This document shows positions 1 to 9,031 of a stretch of DNA of 50,209 bases, one piece after another. How positions within the stretch are numbered: position 1 is the stretch's first letter; each line of letters begins with the position of its first letter. The translations under genes and the position numbers were made by a program. The notes under the pieces were generated by a model. It was not told where the DNA came from. It searched no databases and saw nothing but the letters and a program-made list of their open reading frames with translations. This DNA is from Polyrhizophydium stewartii (lineage: Eukaryota; Chytridiomycota; Chytridiomycetes; Rhizophydiales): contig JADGIZ010000012.1 of assembly GCA_027604665.1 (NCBI GenBank), forward strand, positions 1 through 50,209, read 5' to 3'.

Positions 1-107
1 CCAGGCTGCGCAGCTCCTGCGGCAGGCGGTCCCAGTGCGAGCGGCCGGGCGGCGGAGCGGCCATCTGCGGGCAGGCACGTGCTTGCCCGAGTCGCCCGCA
101 GCCGTCG

Positions 108-1719
108 ATGACGATGCCGCCCGAGGCGGATGCGCCGCCCCCGCCCGCTGCGCTGCTGCAGCCTCAGCCCGCCGCAGCCGGCCATCATTCCCGCAGCTGC
201 TGGCGCTGGTACGCGGGCGAGCGGCCAGCGCCGGAGGTCTCCGCCAAGGCCGCCGAGGCCGCCGGGACCCGCACGCCCGCTCGCCGCTTCTGCGGCGGCC
301 GCCTGTCGCTGTGAGCTGCATCCCACTGTCCGCCGAGGGATATGGGCCGGCACTGACTGCCCGTGCAGCGCCGCGTTCATCGCCGTCCATGCGCTTGCGG
401 CCGTCGTGCTGCTGGCAGCGCTGTTCGGGCCGCTCACGTACTTTGTGTTCGTGCCCAACGCACTTCGGGTGTGTGTCGCCCGGGAACCCGTGGCTTCGGC
501 CAGATGCCATTCCCAGTCCAGCGCTGACCCGCCTGGCCCCCGCCCGCCCGCCGCAAGGCCGCATTCACCCGCGACCGCCTGTTCGAGTTCCGCGTCGGCT
601 CGTTCAACATCACCGCCATGACCAACACGAGCGCCGAGTTCGCTCTCGCCGGCTCGCTGCCGCGGCCGTCGGCCGTCGGCGTGTCGGTCGGCGTCCGCGG
701 CCCGCTCGTCTTCCGGGTCTGGCGCGCCGACGACCCAACGGCCGCCACAGTCCTGACGCTCACGGCCGACGCCCCGCTGTCGTTCACCACCAACGCCGAC
801 ATTGCCGTCGCCACCACCGGCCGCATCGTCTTCGCCGACATGCGCTCGCTCCGCGACGCATTGGCGTGCACGGCTTGTGCGGCAGGCAGCAAGACAGGCT
901 TCGTCGTCGGCACGCAGATCACCGTCGACATCGCAGGCACGACGTGGTATCGTGATCTCGCGCTGCAGTTCGCGCTCGACATTGCGCCGCCTGGCGCCGC
1001 GACGCCCGGCTCCGATGCGCTCGGCTCGTGGCTTCCCAAGCCGTTTGTGGCGCCAAACCTCAACACCGTCATCCGCCAAAAGTTCGCCGCCGGCGATCTG
1101 CTTCCGCTCGGCCCGGGCCTGCCTGACGTCCACGTCGACTCGCTGTCCATCGTCAACTGGACGACGCCGGGCTCGGTCGTCCTCAGCCTGCGCGCCATGT
1201 TCGAGAACCCCGTCACGGCGTCGTTCAACACATCGCGCGCGATTTTTGGCTTCGGCTCCGTCTCTGGCACCACGCACTCGGACGTTGCCCGCGTCACCGT
1301 CACGCCGGCGTCCACGGCGGCATCGGCCGGCATCTCGTTTGTCTTTCCGGGCATCATCGACACGAGCGTCACGGCAGAGATCAAGTTCGTCGACCCGACG
1401 CTCGCCGCCATGTCGCCGCTGCTCGCCGCGCTGTCGTTCACGCTGTATCCGTCGACGCACCCGGACATGACGCTTGACGGCCCGCTGCAGCTCGTGGCTG
1501 TCTCGGGCGGTGGCGATCTTGTCGGCGCCATGACCAACGGCACTGTGATCCGTGCGTGCCGCGTGTGCCGCTGCCGCGTGCATCTTGTGCCCAACGCGGC
1601 TGACGCTCGTGCCTGCTGCAGATCTCGACCACGACTCGATCTCGACCGCGCTATCGCGCCTGCGGTCGATTGTGATTGCGCAAGCCCTGAAGCAGGGCAT
1701 CACGGGCATCGGCTTGTGA
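108..1719 (+). CDS. DUF3712-like single-pass membrane protein
   Basis: Four exons join in frame: 108-310, 369-468, 558-1551 and 1622-1719, giving about 464 residues. A proline/alanine-rich basic N-terminus (cytosolic by inference) leads into one clear membrane segment encoded by exon 2 (AAVVLLAALFGPLTYFVF region). A long beta-rich domain follows, with FNITAMTNTSAEF near its start and repeated hydrophobic/Thr-Ser strands. This order (basic tail, one helix, LEA2-like beta domain) is typical of fungal DUF3712 proteins; the family assignment is by resemblance only and their function is unknown. The ATG at 108 is the first in frame, and another lies two codons on. The three introns (58, 89 and 70 nt) have GT-AG ends and a TGAC element before the acceptor. 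Upstream sequence could in principle hold a further exon. Confidence 0.55.
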
Positions 1720-1764
1720 CACTTCGTGGCTCCGTGGGTCTCGATTGTATCATCCGCTGAATCA

Positions 1765-3518
1765 TCATTTGTTGGCACATTGGCAATACAGACGCTTCCT
1801 TTGCACGCACCGATCACTCTGAGTTGACTCGCGCCGTGCTGGCCAAGGCAGCGTGAGTTCTGCGAGTCGCTGGTCGTCGTCCCGATGAGTCCGGTGCTGA
1901 TGGTGTCTGCTTCGAAATCGATGACGGCAGGAGCGAGCCATCGGACCTCGCCGTCTCAGCTCGATTGCAGGTGAAACGGCGATCACGGCGCCGCAATGCA
2001 TCACTGCCACAGTTGTGCTATTTGCTGTGCCGAGTGTCGTGTGTGCAAGCCTCGGCAGCCAGGGTGCCTCGTTTCCCAACAAGCGTGACCCTGGTCGCGA
2101 CGCTGGATCGCGATGGTTGCCGCGCGACGCTGGATCGGGACAAGCGAGTTCATTCCATTCCATCCAGATTGTCGTATCCAGCGAGATGGGGACGCGGAGC
2201 CGATAACGCAGCCGACGAGGGACCGTTTGCTGCAGCAACATCGCCGCGTTTGGTTGCGTGTCAGAGCCCTTGTCCGACTTCTTCTCGGTCTTGCCCTTCG
2301 GCTTGCACTTGAGAGCACGAACAATCTTCTCGTCGGCGTTGGTCTTGGCAGCCAGCTTGCGAGCACTCAAGAGGTTAAGCCCGCAATCGTCGAGGCAGTT
2401 GCGGGCCAGGGACGAGACCAGCAGGGGGTTTCTGATGTGGATCGCAATCTCGAGCGTGCACTGCGTGACGCAGCCGGGGAAGCGCGTGTGCATCCAGTTG
2501 ACGAGCTTGTCCTTGCCCGACGCCGCAAACTTGTTGACCATGACGCCGGCGCGGCTGCCGTTCTCGTGGTGGATGAGCCACTCCAGGGCGTGCGTGTTCT
2601 TGCAATGATACAGCGCGCCGAATGCGCTGGTGCCGACCTTGAAGCCCTTGGTCGTGACCATCCACTTGAGGACGTCGGGGCGGTTCTTTGCCAGCGTGTG
2701 GACGAGAGTTGCGGCCGTGAGCTCGATGCCGCCGATGTTGACGAGCCAGATGGCGGCCTTGACACTGCCACCTTCGACGGTGCACTCGAGCAGCTTCGCG
2801 GTGAACAGGTCGGGGCGGTGCTGCTTGAGCCACACGAGCACGCTGATGTCCCGGGCGAACTCAATCGTCTCGGGGGTCAGGGCGGCAAACTCGCTCGGGA
2901 AGCAGTTGCGAAGGAAGTCGAGCATGGCGATGTCGGTGTTGGCGAATGCGGCGGCAAAGGCCCTGGCCGTGCAGCTGGTGGGGCGGGTCTGGACGAGCCA
3001 CTTGACCAGCTCGGTGTTGCGGCCGCAAGCGGTGGCGTCGATCGTCTCGGCTGTCCAAGACGCCCAGAGGGCCTCTTGGTGAATGATCTGGACAACCCTG
3101 AGCTGGCCAGATCTGACGGTCTCTTCGAAGAGCATGGGAATGGCACGGCCTTGGGCCCAGTCCAACTGGCCGGGGATACGCAAGAGCCCTGTGGGCCCGC
3201 CCTCGCCCGCCAGGGCGACGGCGAGAGTCAGCAGGTCCCTGCCTTCGAGCTGGTCGTGTTGGCCAAAGCGAACCAGCAGGCGGCAGAGGTCGAAGGAATG
3301 GAGGAGTCCACAGATGCGGTCCAGCATGTCGCTGGTCACCAAGCGCAACAACAGGGGCTCCTTGGCTCAAGCTGAGGCAGGGTCGCAAAGTCGCCCTCCC
3401 ACTCGGACAGCAGCACCTCGGTCCACAGCTGATCGAGGAACCAGGGGGTGATGCTGCGGAGCTCAGAGGGATGGAGCGAATGGTGCTGCTCGAACCACTC
3501 GAGGGTGGAATTTGTCAC
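1765..3518 (-). CDS. Ankyrin-like repeat protein, lineage-specific type
   Basis: The proposed start is the ATG at 3518. Exon 1 (3518-3417) encodes a region beginning MTNSTLEWFEQHHSLHPSEL. A 56-nt intron (3416-3361) is needed to pass a stop in the downstream frame, and the long second exon starts at 3360. The protein is built of degenerate helical repeats of about 33 residues with recurring LVKWLVQTRP, MLDFLRN, VLVWLKQHRP, AAIWLVNIGG, VLKWMVTT and ALEWLIHHE patterns. This is the layout of ankyrin-type proteins expanded in chytrid genomes, and such repeats normally mediate protein contacts. The repeat part ends near 2290 in a Lys-rich tail (KGKTEKKSDKG). The frame stays open to 1765, but that stretch is low in repeat character, so a C-terminal intron or an earlier stop is possible. 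No catalytic motif is visible. Confidence 0.6.
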
Positions 3519-3951
3519 AGTTGTCTTGTTGTACTCCGATTTATTTCATTTTTCCCTCGTGGCACAAATACACTATTCTCTGTCTGCGCTCTCCATTCCC
3601 TTTGTCTTCCGTCGCCTCGTTACAGGATTGCGGTGAGACTCGACCTTGTCGCGCAGCTCGAGGGGCATACTGTCTCACAGCGACTTGTCGCGCGGGACCG
3701 TGTCGCTCAGGTGCGTGCACGGCGGCGCCGTCCTGGCATGGTTCCTGGCGGCCGTGCGGGGCTTGCTTGCCTTCCTGCGTTTGGTCGGAGCTGTCATCTG
3801 CGTTGCTGCGTGCGGAGCGAACCGCCGGCGGGGTTCGAGTGCGGCGAGTCGGCGGCCGCCGGCGACGAGCAATGGCGGGCCGCCCATGCGCCAGCGGCGG
3901 AGTGGCGCAGATCCGTCATCCGTCACTTCATTCGGGCCTCGCGCACGGCAC
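3519..3951. other. Intergenic stretch, no gene seen
   Basis: This 433-bp interval lies between the start of the ankyrin-like gene and the 3' end of the IFT121 fragment, both on the minus strand. It has a short AT-richer part near 3520-3620, compatible with a promoter for the ankyrin-like gene, and then GC-rich sequence. Small open frames on both strands show no family resemblance or credible splice structure. Confidence 0.4.
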
Positions 3952-4302
3952 TCAGAGGCTCGTATGACACTGGCACCTCGGATCAGCGACTGGCGGCAGT
4001 CCGCGGCAGGCACCGGCACTCACCAGCGGGCAGCAGGACATGCCGCTGATCTCGCCCTCCATGGCGCGGTGCTTGCAGACGTGGCACATGAAGTGGATGG
4101 ACTCGACAATCGGACGGCCCGAGGCGATGCAGGTGGGGAAGTTGATGCGGCAGTGCGGGCACACCGTGTCGCTGCAGCAGGTGCGTGTCAGATGCGCGGC
4201 ACTCCAAACGCTGCATCGCAGCTCGGGCCTCGCCTGTTCTTGATCTTGCTCATGCAGTTTGTGCATGTGACGTGCGAGCCCTTGGGATCCAGCTGCTTGT
4301 AT
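3952..4302 (-). pseudogene. Orphan C-terminal zinc-ribbon exons of IFT121/WDR35
   Basis: Three minus-strand exon pieces encode only the extreme C-terminus of an intraflagellar-transport protein. A CTNC zinc knuckle is followed by VCPHCRINFPTCIASGRP, HFMCHVCKHRAMEGEISG and a final CCPLCHTSL then stop. IFT121/WDR35, a subunit of the retrograde IFT-A complex, ends in this pattern (PTC-ASG-P, MC-VCKH, EIS, CPLCH). The joins I infer use a 62-nt GC-AG intron and a 54-nt GT-AG intron, both multiples needed to keep the cysteines in register. The full family protein is about 1,100-1,200 residues with WD40 and TPR parts. None of that is present: the next sequence upstream is AT-rich, has no in-frame ATG and is followed by a Rho-type GTPase. 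It is either a relic, a translocated 3' end or an assembly join. Confidence 0.55.
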
Positions 4303-4555
4303 CTGGCCGCGCCAAATCGGAGCCGTATCAACGCCTGCCGATCGATCCGAGATGGCTTGCAACAAAGTCACTCAAGCAGAATCAGGCTCAACCTGTGTTG
4401 GCGACGCCTCGGTTGCACATATCGAGTCGAGCTTGCGAAAAATGCAAACAAAATATATTCGCAAACCTGATCATGATGTGAGCAGCGTGGAATCTGGGCC
4501 ACTCGCATGCTTTATTGAAGCGTTGTCGTTGTGGAGCTTGGTTCCCTCACCAAGC

Positions 4556-5426
4556 TCACTTCCAGCGAAACTTCCACCACGGTCGGCTTTCCACAACCGG
4601 CGTGGGAAACAATTTGTTGTAGCACGTGGCGATCCCCGCCTCAAAGACGGCGTCGACGCCATCGCCCGTCATCGCAGAGCACTCCATGTACCGCACAGCG
4701 CCAATCTTTTCGGCCATCTGCTCGCCTTGTGTGAAAGTTACCGGGTATTGCTGCTCTTCGCGCAAGCGCTTTTGACACTCAAAGTTCACGCGCAGATCCA
4801 CGCACGTGCCGACGAGGATGACCGGCACGTCCGATGCGTGTTCTGTGAGCTCTGGCTTCCACTTATATGGACGTCAGCAGCCGAGCGGCCGCGGCATGTG
4901 CTGCAACAGCCGCTACGCACATATGTCTCGACGTTCGCGAATGACGCCGGGCTGGCAATTGAGAAGCACAAAAGGAAGAAGGAAGTTCCAGGGTACGACA
5001 GCGGACGCAGCCGCCAATAGTCCTCGCCGCCGCCCGTGTCCCAACAGTAGATCTGGATGTTCATGCCGTTGTAAGAGGTGTAGTCCAGATAGTTGTCGAG
5101 TCTGCATTTGGGTCAGCGCGGCGAACAGTGTGTTCGGCGCTCCGACGACGACGCACACTGTGGGGGTGTACTCTGTCGGTAAGAGCTGATGGGCTCTGCG
5201 CATGAGCACTTGCAAGGCGGCCACGAACCGTCAGCGACAACAGAGCGACGACGGTGGATGGGGTGGCAGGACAGGCAGCTCACTCGACGTCTTGCCGACA
5301 CCACTGGTGTGGCAGCCGACGCAGCACGTGCGCACGGTGTCAGCATGCCTGGCCGCGCTGCTGAGTGGTGCGCCGCACCACGCACCCGTCGCCCACGACG
5401 ACCGTCTTGAGCGGAAGGTGCGGCAT
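4556..5426 (-). CDS. Atypical Rho-family small GTPase
   Basis: Five exons (5426-5386, 5303-5284, 5208-5157, 5101-4921, 4861-4556) keep frame and give 199 residues. The P-loop reads GDGGVGKTS and is split over exons 1-2; exon 2 is only 20 nt. Switch I is TEYTPTV-LDNY, the strand before switch II ends in WDT, G4 is GTCVDLR (Rho: GTKxDLR) and G5 is ECSAMTGDGV. The Rho-like body is clear (EDYWRLRPLSYPGTSFFLLCFS). Two features are unusual. Switch II is DTGGGED instead of DTAGQED, so the residue equivalent to catalytic Gln61 is Gly. The C-terminus ends in WWKFRWK with no CaaX box. By analogy with Rnd-type GTPases it is probably GTPase-deficient, with regulation and membrane binding unlike Cdc42/Rac. 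The start gives the usual short N-terminus (MPHLPLKTVVVGDG). Confidence 0.85.
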
Positions 5427-6295
5427 GTCGCCCGCGAGCCGAGTCGGTGGCAATGCCGTCAAGGCTTCCTGGCTGCCGCTGAGACACACACCGTCTCGCC
5501 ATGCGCCGGCTGCTTGTGGGCCGACTGCTCTGGTGCGTGCGGCGCATGAACTTGCGCACTCGGCTGTCGCTCGCTCGGGATCGGCCAGCGAGGGGCGGGG
5601 GTGACTTGTGGGCAGGCAGATACTCACAAAGACGAACACGATTGCATGCTTCATTCAGTGGGCGGCGACACAAGACAGGCGGCACACTTGATCGTGATCG
5701 ACCCGAGACGCTTCTTGAGCTTATGCGAGGTACTTCTGGTTCTCAGTGGAGTGCATCGTGGGATCCATTCGGTTGTCGCGGCCTTTGTGAACACGAATGT
5801 GTTGGCTTTTGGCGTCATGCCAACGAACGAGATGCCACAACCGGCGGGGATCTCGCTTTTCGTGGGACCAGACAGATGGCATGTGTGCGTCCAATCGGCG
5901 ATATCTTGAATAGAAATGCCGATGCAGAACAGGATAAGCTGGGATGGTGGCTTAGCCCGGGCGGCGGTGCCGCCGCGAGCGCGATCGCGGGCTGCGGGGA
6001 GCTCTAGGCGGGCGGGCCGCGGGGATCTGTGTGCGGGTGGGCGGCTCGATCGGCGGGCCGCGGGCGGCGGGCACTGTGCGGCAAAGCGCGTCCGCCCGCG
6101 GCCCGCCCGCGCCATGCGCACCCATATGCGCCCGCATGCGCCCATGCGCACCCATGTGCTCTCGCCCGACTGTGCACTCACACACGCCCGACTGTGCACT
6201 ACCACGCCCGACTGTGCACTACCACGCCCGACGGTGCACTCACACACGCCCGACGGTGCACACACACGCCCGGCTCGCACCCGCGCCGCCTTCAT
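5427..6295. other. 869-bp stretch without a recognisable gene
   Basis: The interval lies between the Rho-type GTPase start and the ACSS3-like stop, both on the minus strand. Its left part, about 5650-5930, is less GC-rich and has an open minus-strand frame that resembles no family I know. Its right part is very GC-rich and contains a short tandem repeat (listed separately). The promoter and 5' UTR of the GTPase must lie at the left end. Confidence 0.4.
6163..6271. repeat. Tandem repeat of about 20-22 bp
   Basis: Five consecutive units begin CGCCCGAC(T/G)GTGCAC and are followed by a variable CA-rich linker of 6-8 bases (ACTCACACA, ACTACCA and similar). A partial sixth unit (CGCCCGG) follows. 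Units 1-3 carry T and units 4-5 carry G at the ninth base. A related run of CCCATGCGCA-type repeats lies just upstream (about 6115-6160). The array sits just past the stop codon of the ACSS3-like gene. Confidence 0.75.
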
Positions 6296-8980
6296 TCACA
6301 GCCGCGCCTGCGGCGGCCCGCGCAGCGCCGCCTCGATCTCGGGCAGCACCGACGCGTCCTCGATCGTCGCCGGCACCGCGTACTGCGCCCCGTTGACCAT
6401 GGCGCGCAGCGTGCGCCGCAGGATCTTGCCGCTGCGCGTCTTGGGCAGCCGCCCGGCGACCACCACCCGGTCAAAGCACGCAAACGCCCCGATGCGCGCG
6501 CGCACAAGCTCAATCAGCTCGCGCGCTACCCGCGCCGCCGCGCCGGCCCCGGTCGTCTCCGCTGCCCCCGCCCCGTGCAGGTGCTTGAGCACCACAAACC
6601 CAATCGGCTTCTCGCCCTTGAGCTTGTCGCCCATCCCCACCACCGCGCACTCGGCGACAAGCCGGTGCGTCGACACAACCTCCTCGATCGCCCCCGTGCT
6701 GAGCCGGTGCCCCGCCGTGTTGATCACGTCGTCCGTGCGCGACATCACGTACACGTGCCCGTCCGCGTCAATGAACCCAGAGTCGGTCAGGTCGTAGTAC
6801 CCGGGGAACTTGGCCAGATAGCTCTTGACGTAGCCGGCCTCGTTCTGCCACAGCGTCGGGAAGCACCCGGGCGGCAGCGGCAGCTTCACAACCAGGTTGC
6901 CGCTCTCGTCCGGCTTGGCCTCGCGGTAGTTGCGCGGGTCGTGGTCCGCGTCCGCCGCATCGTGGTCGATCGGCCCGCCGCTCTGGCTCGCCTTGCGCAC
7001 AAGCACCCGCACGTCGTATCCGGCAACAGGGTAGCCCGCAGACCCGATCCGCACGGCCGTGCCGTCCTCCCCGTGCAGCGCCGCCGCCGTCGCCGTCACC
7101 GGCCAGCCCGTCTCCGTCTGCCAAAAGTTGTCGCTGCCCAGGCTGCGTCAGCTGCCGTGCCATCTCTCATCGCACGTCGATGCCACCCGCCGCAATCAAG
7201 CACGCCTCGCTCACCGGATCGGCACCCCAAGCAGCTGCTGGAAGTGCTTGATCGTGTCCGGGTCGGACCGCTCGCCGGCCACAAACACGTTGCGCAGCGT
7301 CGGCATCTTGATCTTGGCCACAAACTCGCCCTCGGGGTCCTCGCGCTGCCATCGCCACTGTCAGCGCCGTCGCCTTCCACAGCCTCGCTCCTCACGCTGT
7401 AACTCCAGCTCGAACTTGCCTTGATCGCGCGGATCGCCGTCGGCGCCGTAAAGACTGTCTTGACCTTGTGCTGCGCAATCAGGCGCCAGAACGCGCCGGC
7501 GTCCGGCGTGCCCACGGGCTTGCCCTCGTACATCACCGCCGTGCAGCCACCGAGCATCGGGCCGTACACAAGGAAGCTGTGGCCGACAGCCCAGCCAATG
7601 TCGCTCGCCGTGAACATCACCTCGCCGGGTCGCACTCCAAACACGTTCTCCATGGCCCACGTCAGGGCAACAGCCTGGCGTCCCAGATCCCGTCAGCTGC
7701 CCGGGGACAGACGAGCACGATCCCCAGCCAACGACTGCACTCACGTGGCCGCCGTTGTCGCGCACAACACCCTTGGGCATGCCTGTGCTTCCCGACGTGT
7801 ACAGCAGGTACAGCGGGTGGTGCGAGTCCACCGCGACCGGCTCGGGCACGGCGAGGTGGCGGACCTTGGCGATCTCGCTCTGCCAATCAAACTCGCGGCG
7901 CGCGGCCGACAGCGGCTCGGGCGCCTGCGCGCGCTGCAGCACAATCACGGAGCCGGGCTTGTGCTTGCAGTCCGCGAGCGCCTCGTCGATCAGCGGCTTG
8001 TAGCGCACAACACGGTTGGGCTCGAGCCCACACGTCGCCGCCAGGATCACGCGCGGCTTGCAGTCCTCGACTCGCTTGGCGAGCTCCTTGGCCGCAAAGC
8101 CGCCAAAGACGACGCTGTGCGTCGCGCCGAGCCGGGCGCACGCCAGCATCGCAAACACGGCCTCGGGCACCAGCGGCTGAGCGCCGTGCCCAACGGGGTC
8201 AGGCATGGCCGGCGCGCGCGGGTGCAGGGGCGTCGGCCGTCGCACAATGCGCATGGCGATGGCGAGTCACCGGCAGTCAGCAAGGCAGCGTGCAGCGCCA
8301 CCAGTGCCATCTGCAAGAGGCGCCGTCCCTACCATGTACACAATCACCGTCGTGCCGACGCCCACGCCGCGCGCGCGCAGCATGTTGGCCACCGCGCCGA
8401 CCTCGGCCAGCATGTCCGCGTACGTGAAAGTCTTGACGGCGCCGACCATGGCCGAGTCCCAGATCAGCGCGGGCTGGCGGGCGCGCCCGCGGGCAACGTG
8501 CCGGTCGATGGCGTTGAAGCAGGTGTTGAGCTGCAGCCCCGGCATCAGCATCGGCACCACTGGCAGCCGGGCGAATCCCGGTCACACGAGCATCAGGGCC
8601 TGGCGGTGGCACCCAGCCGGCCCCCTGAGCCAGCCAGCCCGCGGCACTTGGCCTGAGGCGCGGCGGCCAGGGGTCCGGCGCAGACAGGCCAGCCGTCCGG
8701 GCGTTGGGCCCACCGCGAGAGAGTGCGGCAGGGTGCACATCCCTCGTCGCGGCGGCCGTCGCGGCTGCCGTCGTGGCGGTGTGGTGGTGGCGCCCACCTT
8801 GCCGCCGGGGAACCAGCGATAGCCCGGCGCCGACGAGGTCGCCTCGATGGTGGCCGTCGGCGGCGTAAACCAGTCGATGCCGCGGGCCTGCTGGCTCCAA
8901 AAGGCAACGGGGTTCGCAAGCGACTCGGCGTGCGTGCGGGCCTGGCGGGTCGCGACCACAGATGAAGCGCGGGCGGTCAT
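6296..8980 (-). CDS. Acyl-CoA synthetase, ACSS3/propionyl-CoA synthetase type
   Basis: Six exons (8980-8798, 8530-8333, 8176-7745, 7674-7420, 7345-7215, 7133-6296) give 678 residues, the usual size for acetyl/propionyl-CoA synthetases. The enzyme should activate a short-chain acid with ATP through an acyl-adenylate and pass it to CoA. In order, one sees YRWFPGGK-LNTCFNAIDRHV, the adenylation core YTSGSTGMPKG, FTASDIGWAVGHSF, the NFWQTETGWP motif, GYYDLTDSGFID and the C-terminal catalytic-lysine motif RLPKTRSGKILRR. The exon 4/5 intron needs a GC-AG donor (AAG|gcaagt), which keeps the conserved IK-REDPEG sequence intact. The C-terminus is ARL, which fits a peroxisomal PTS1 signal. Start codons of this gene and the divergent signal peptide peptidase are only 51 bp apart. 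Acetate versus propionate preference cannot be read from sequence alone. Confidence 0.88.
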
Positions 8981-9031
8981 TTCGGGTGGTTGCTGTGTCT
9001 GGGGAAGTTCGAATACCGGCCTTTGACCGAA
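8981..9031. promoter_or_regulatory. 51-bp divergent promoter region
   Basis: This is all the DNA between the ATG of the ACSS3-like gene (minus) and the ATG of signal peptide peptidase (plus). Both 5' UTRs and the core promoters must overlap here or run into the opposing coding region, unless a start codon is misplaced. No TATA box is seen. Confidence 0.45.

Noticed and set aside
2113..3375. 420-codon plus-strand open frame
   Set aside because: It lies wholly antisense to the ankyrin-like coding region, is rich in Gly/Glu/Ala from GC bias, and resembles no family. The minus-strand frame has clear repeats.
5651..5960. Small minus-strand protein upstream of the Rho-type GTPase
   Set aside because: An open frame exists, but there is no recognisable family, no convincing start and no splice structure. 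It is left as intergenic.
6163..6271. CRISPR-like array
   Set aside because: Unit spacing is too short, the linkers are low-complexity CA repeats rather than unique spacers, and the host is eukaryotic.
6029..7402. 457-codon plus-strand open frame
   Set aside because: It runs over the tandem repeat and antisense to the acyl-CoA synthetase, and is Arg/Pro/His-rich without any motif.
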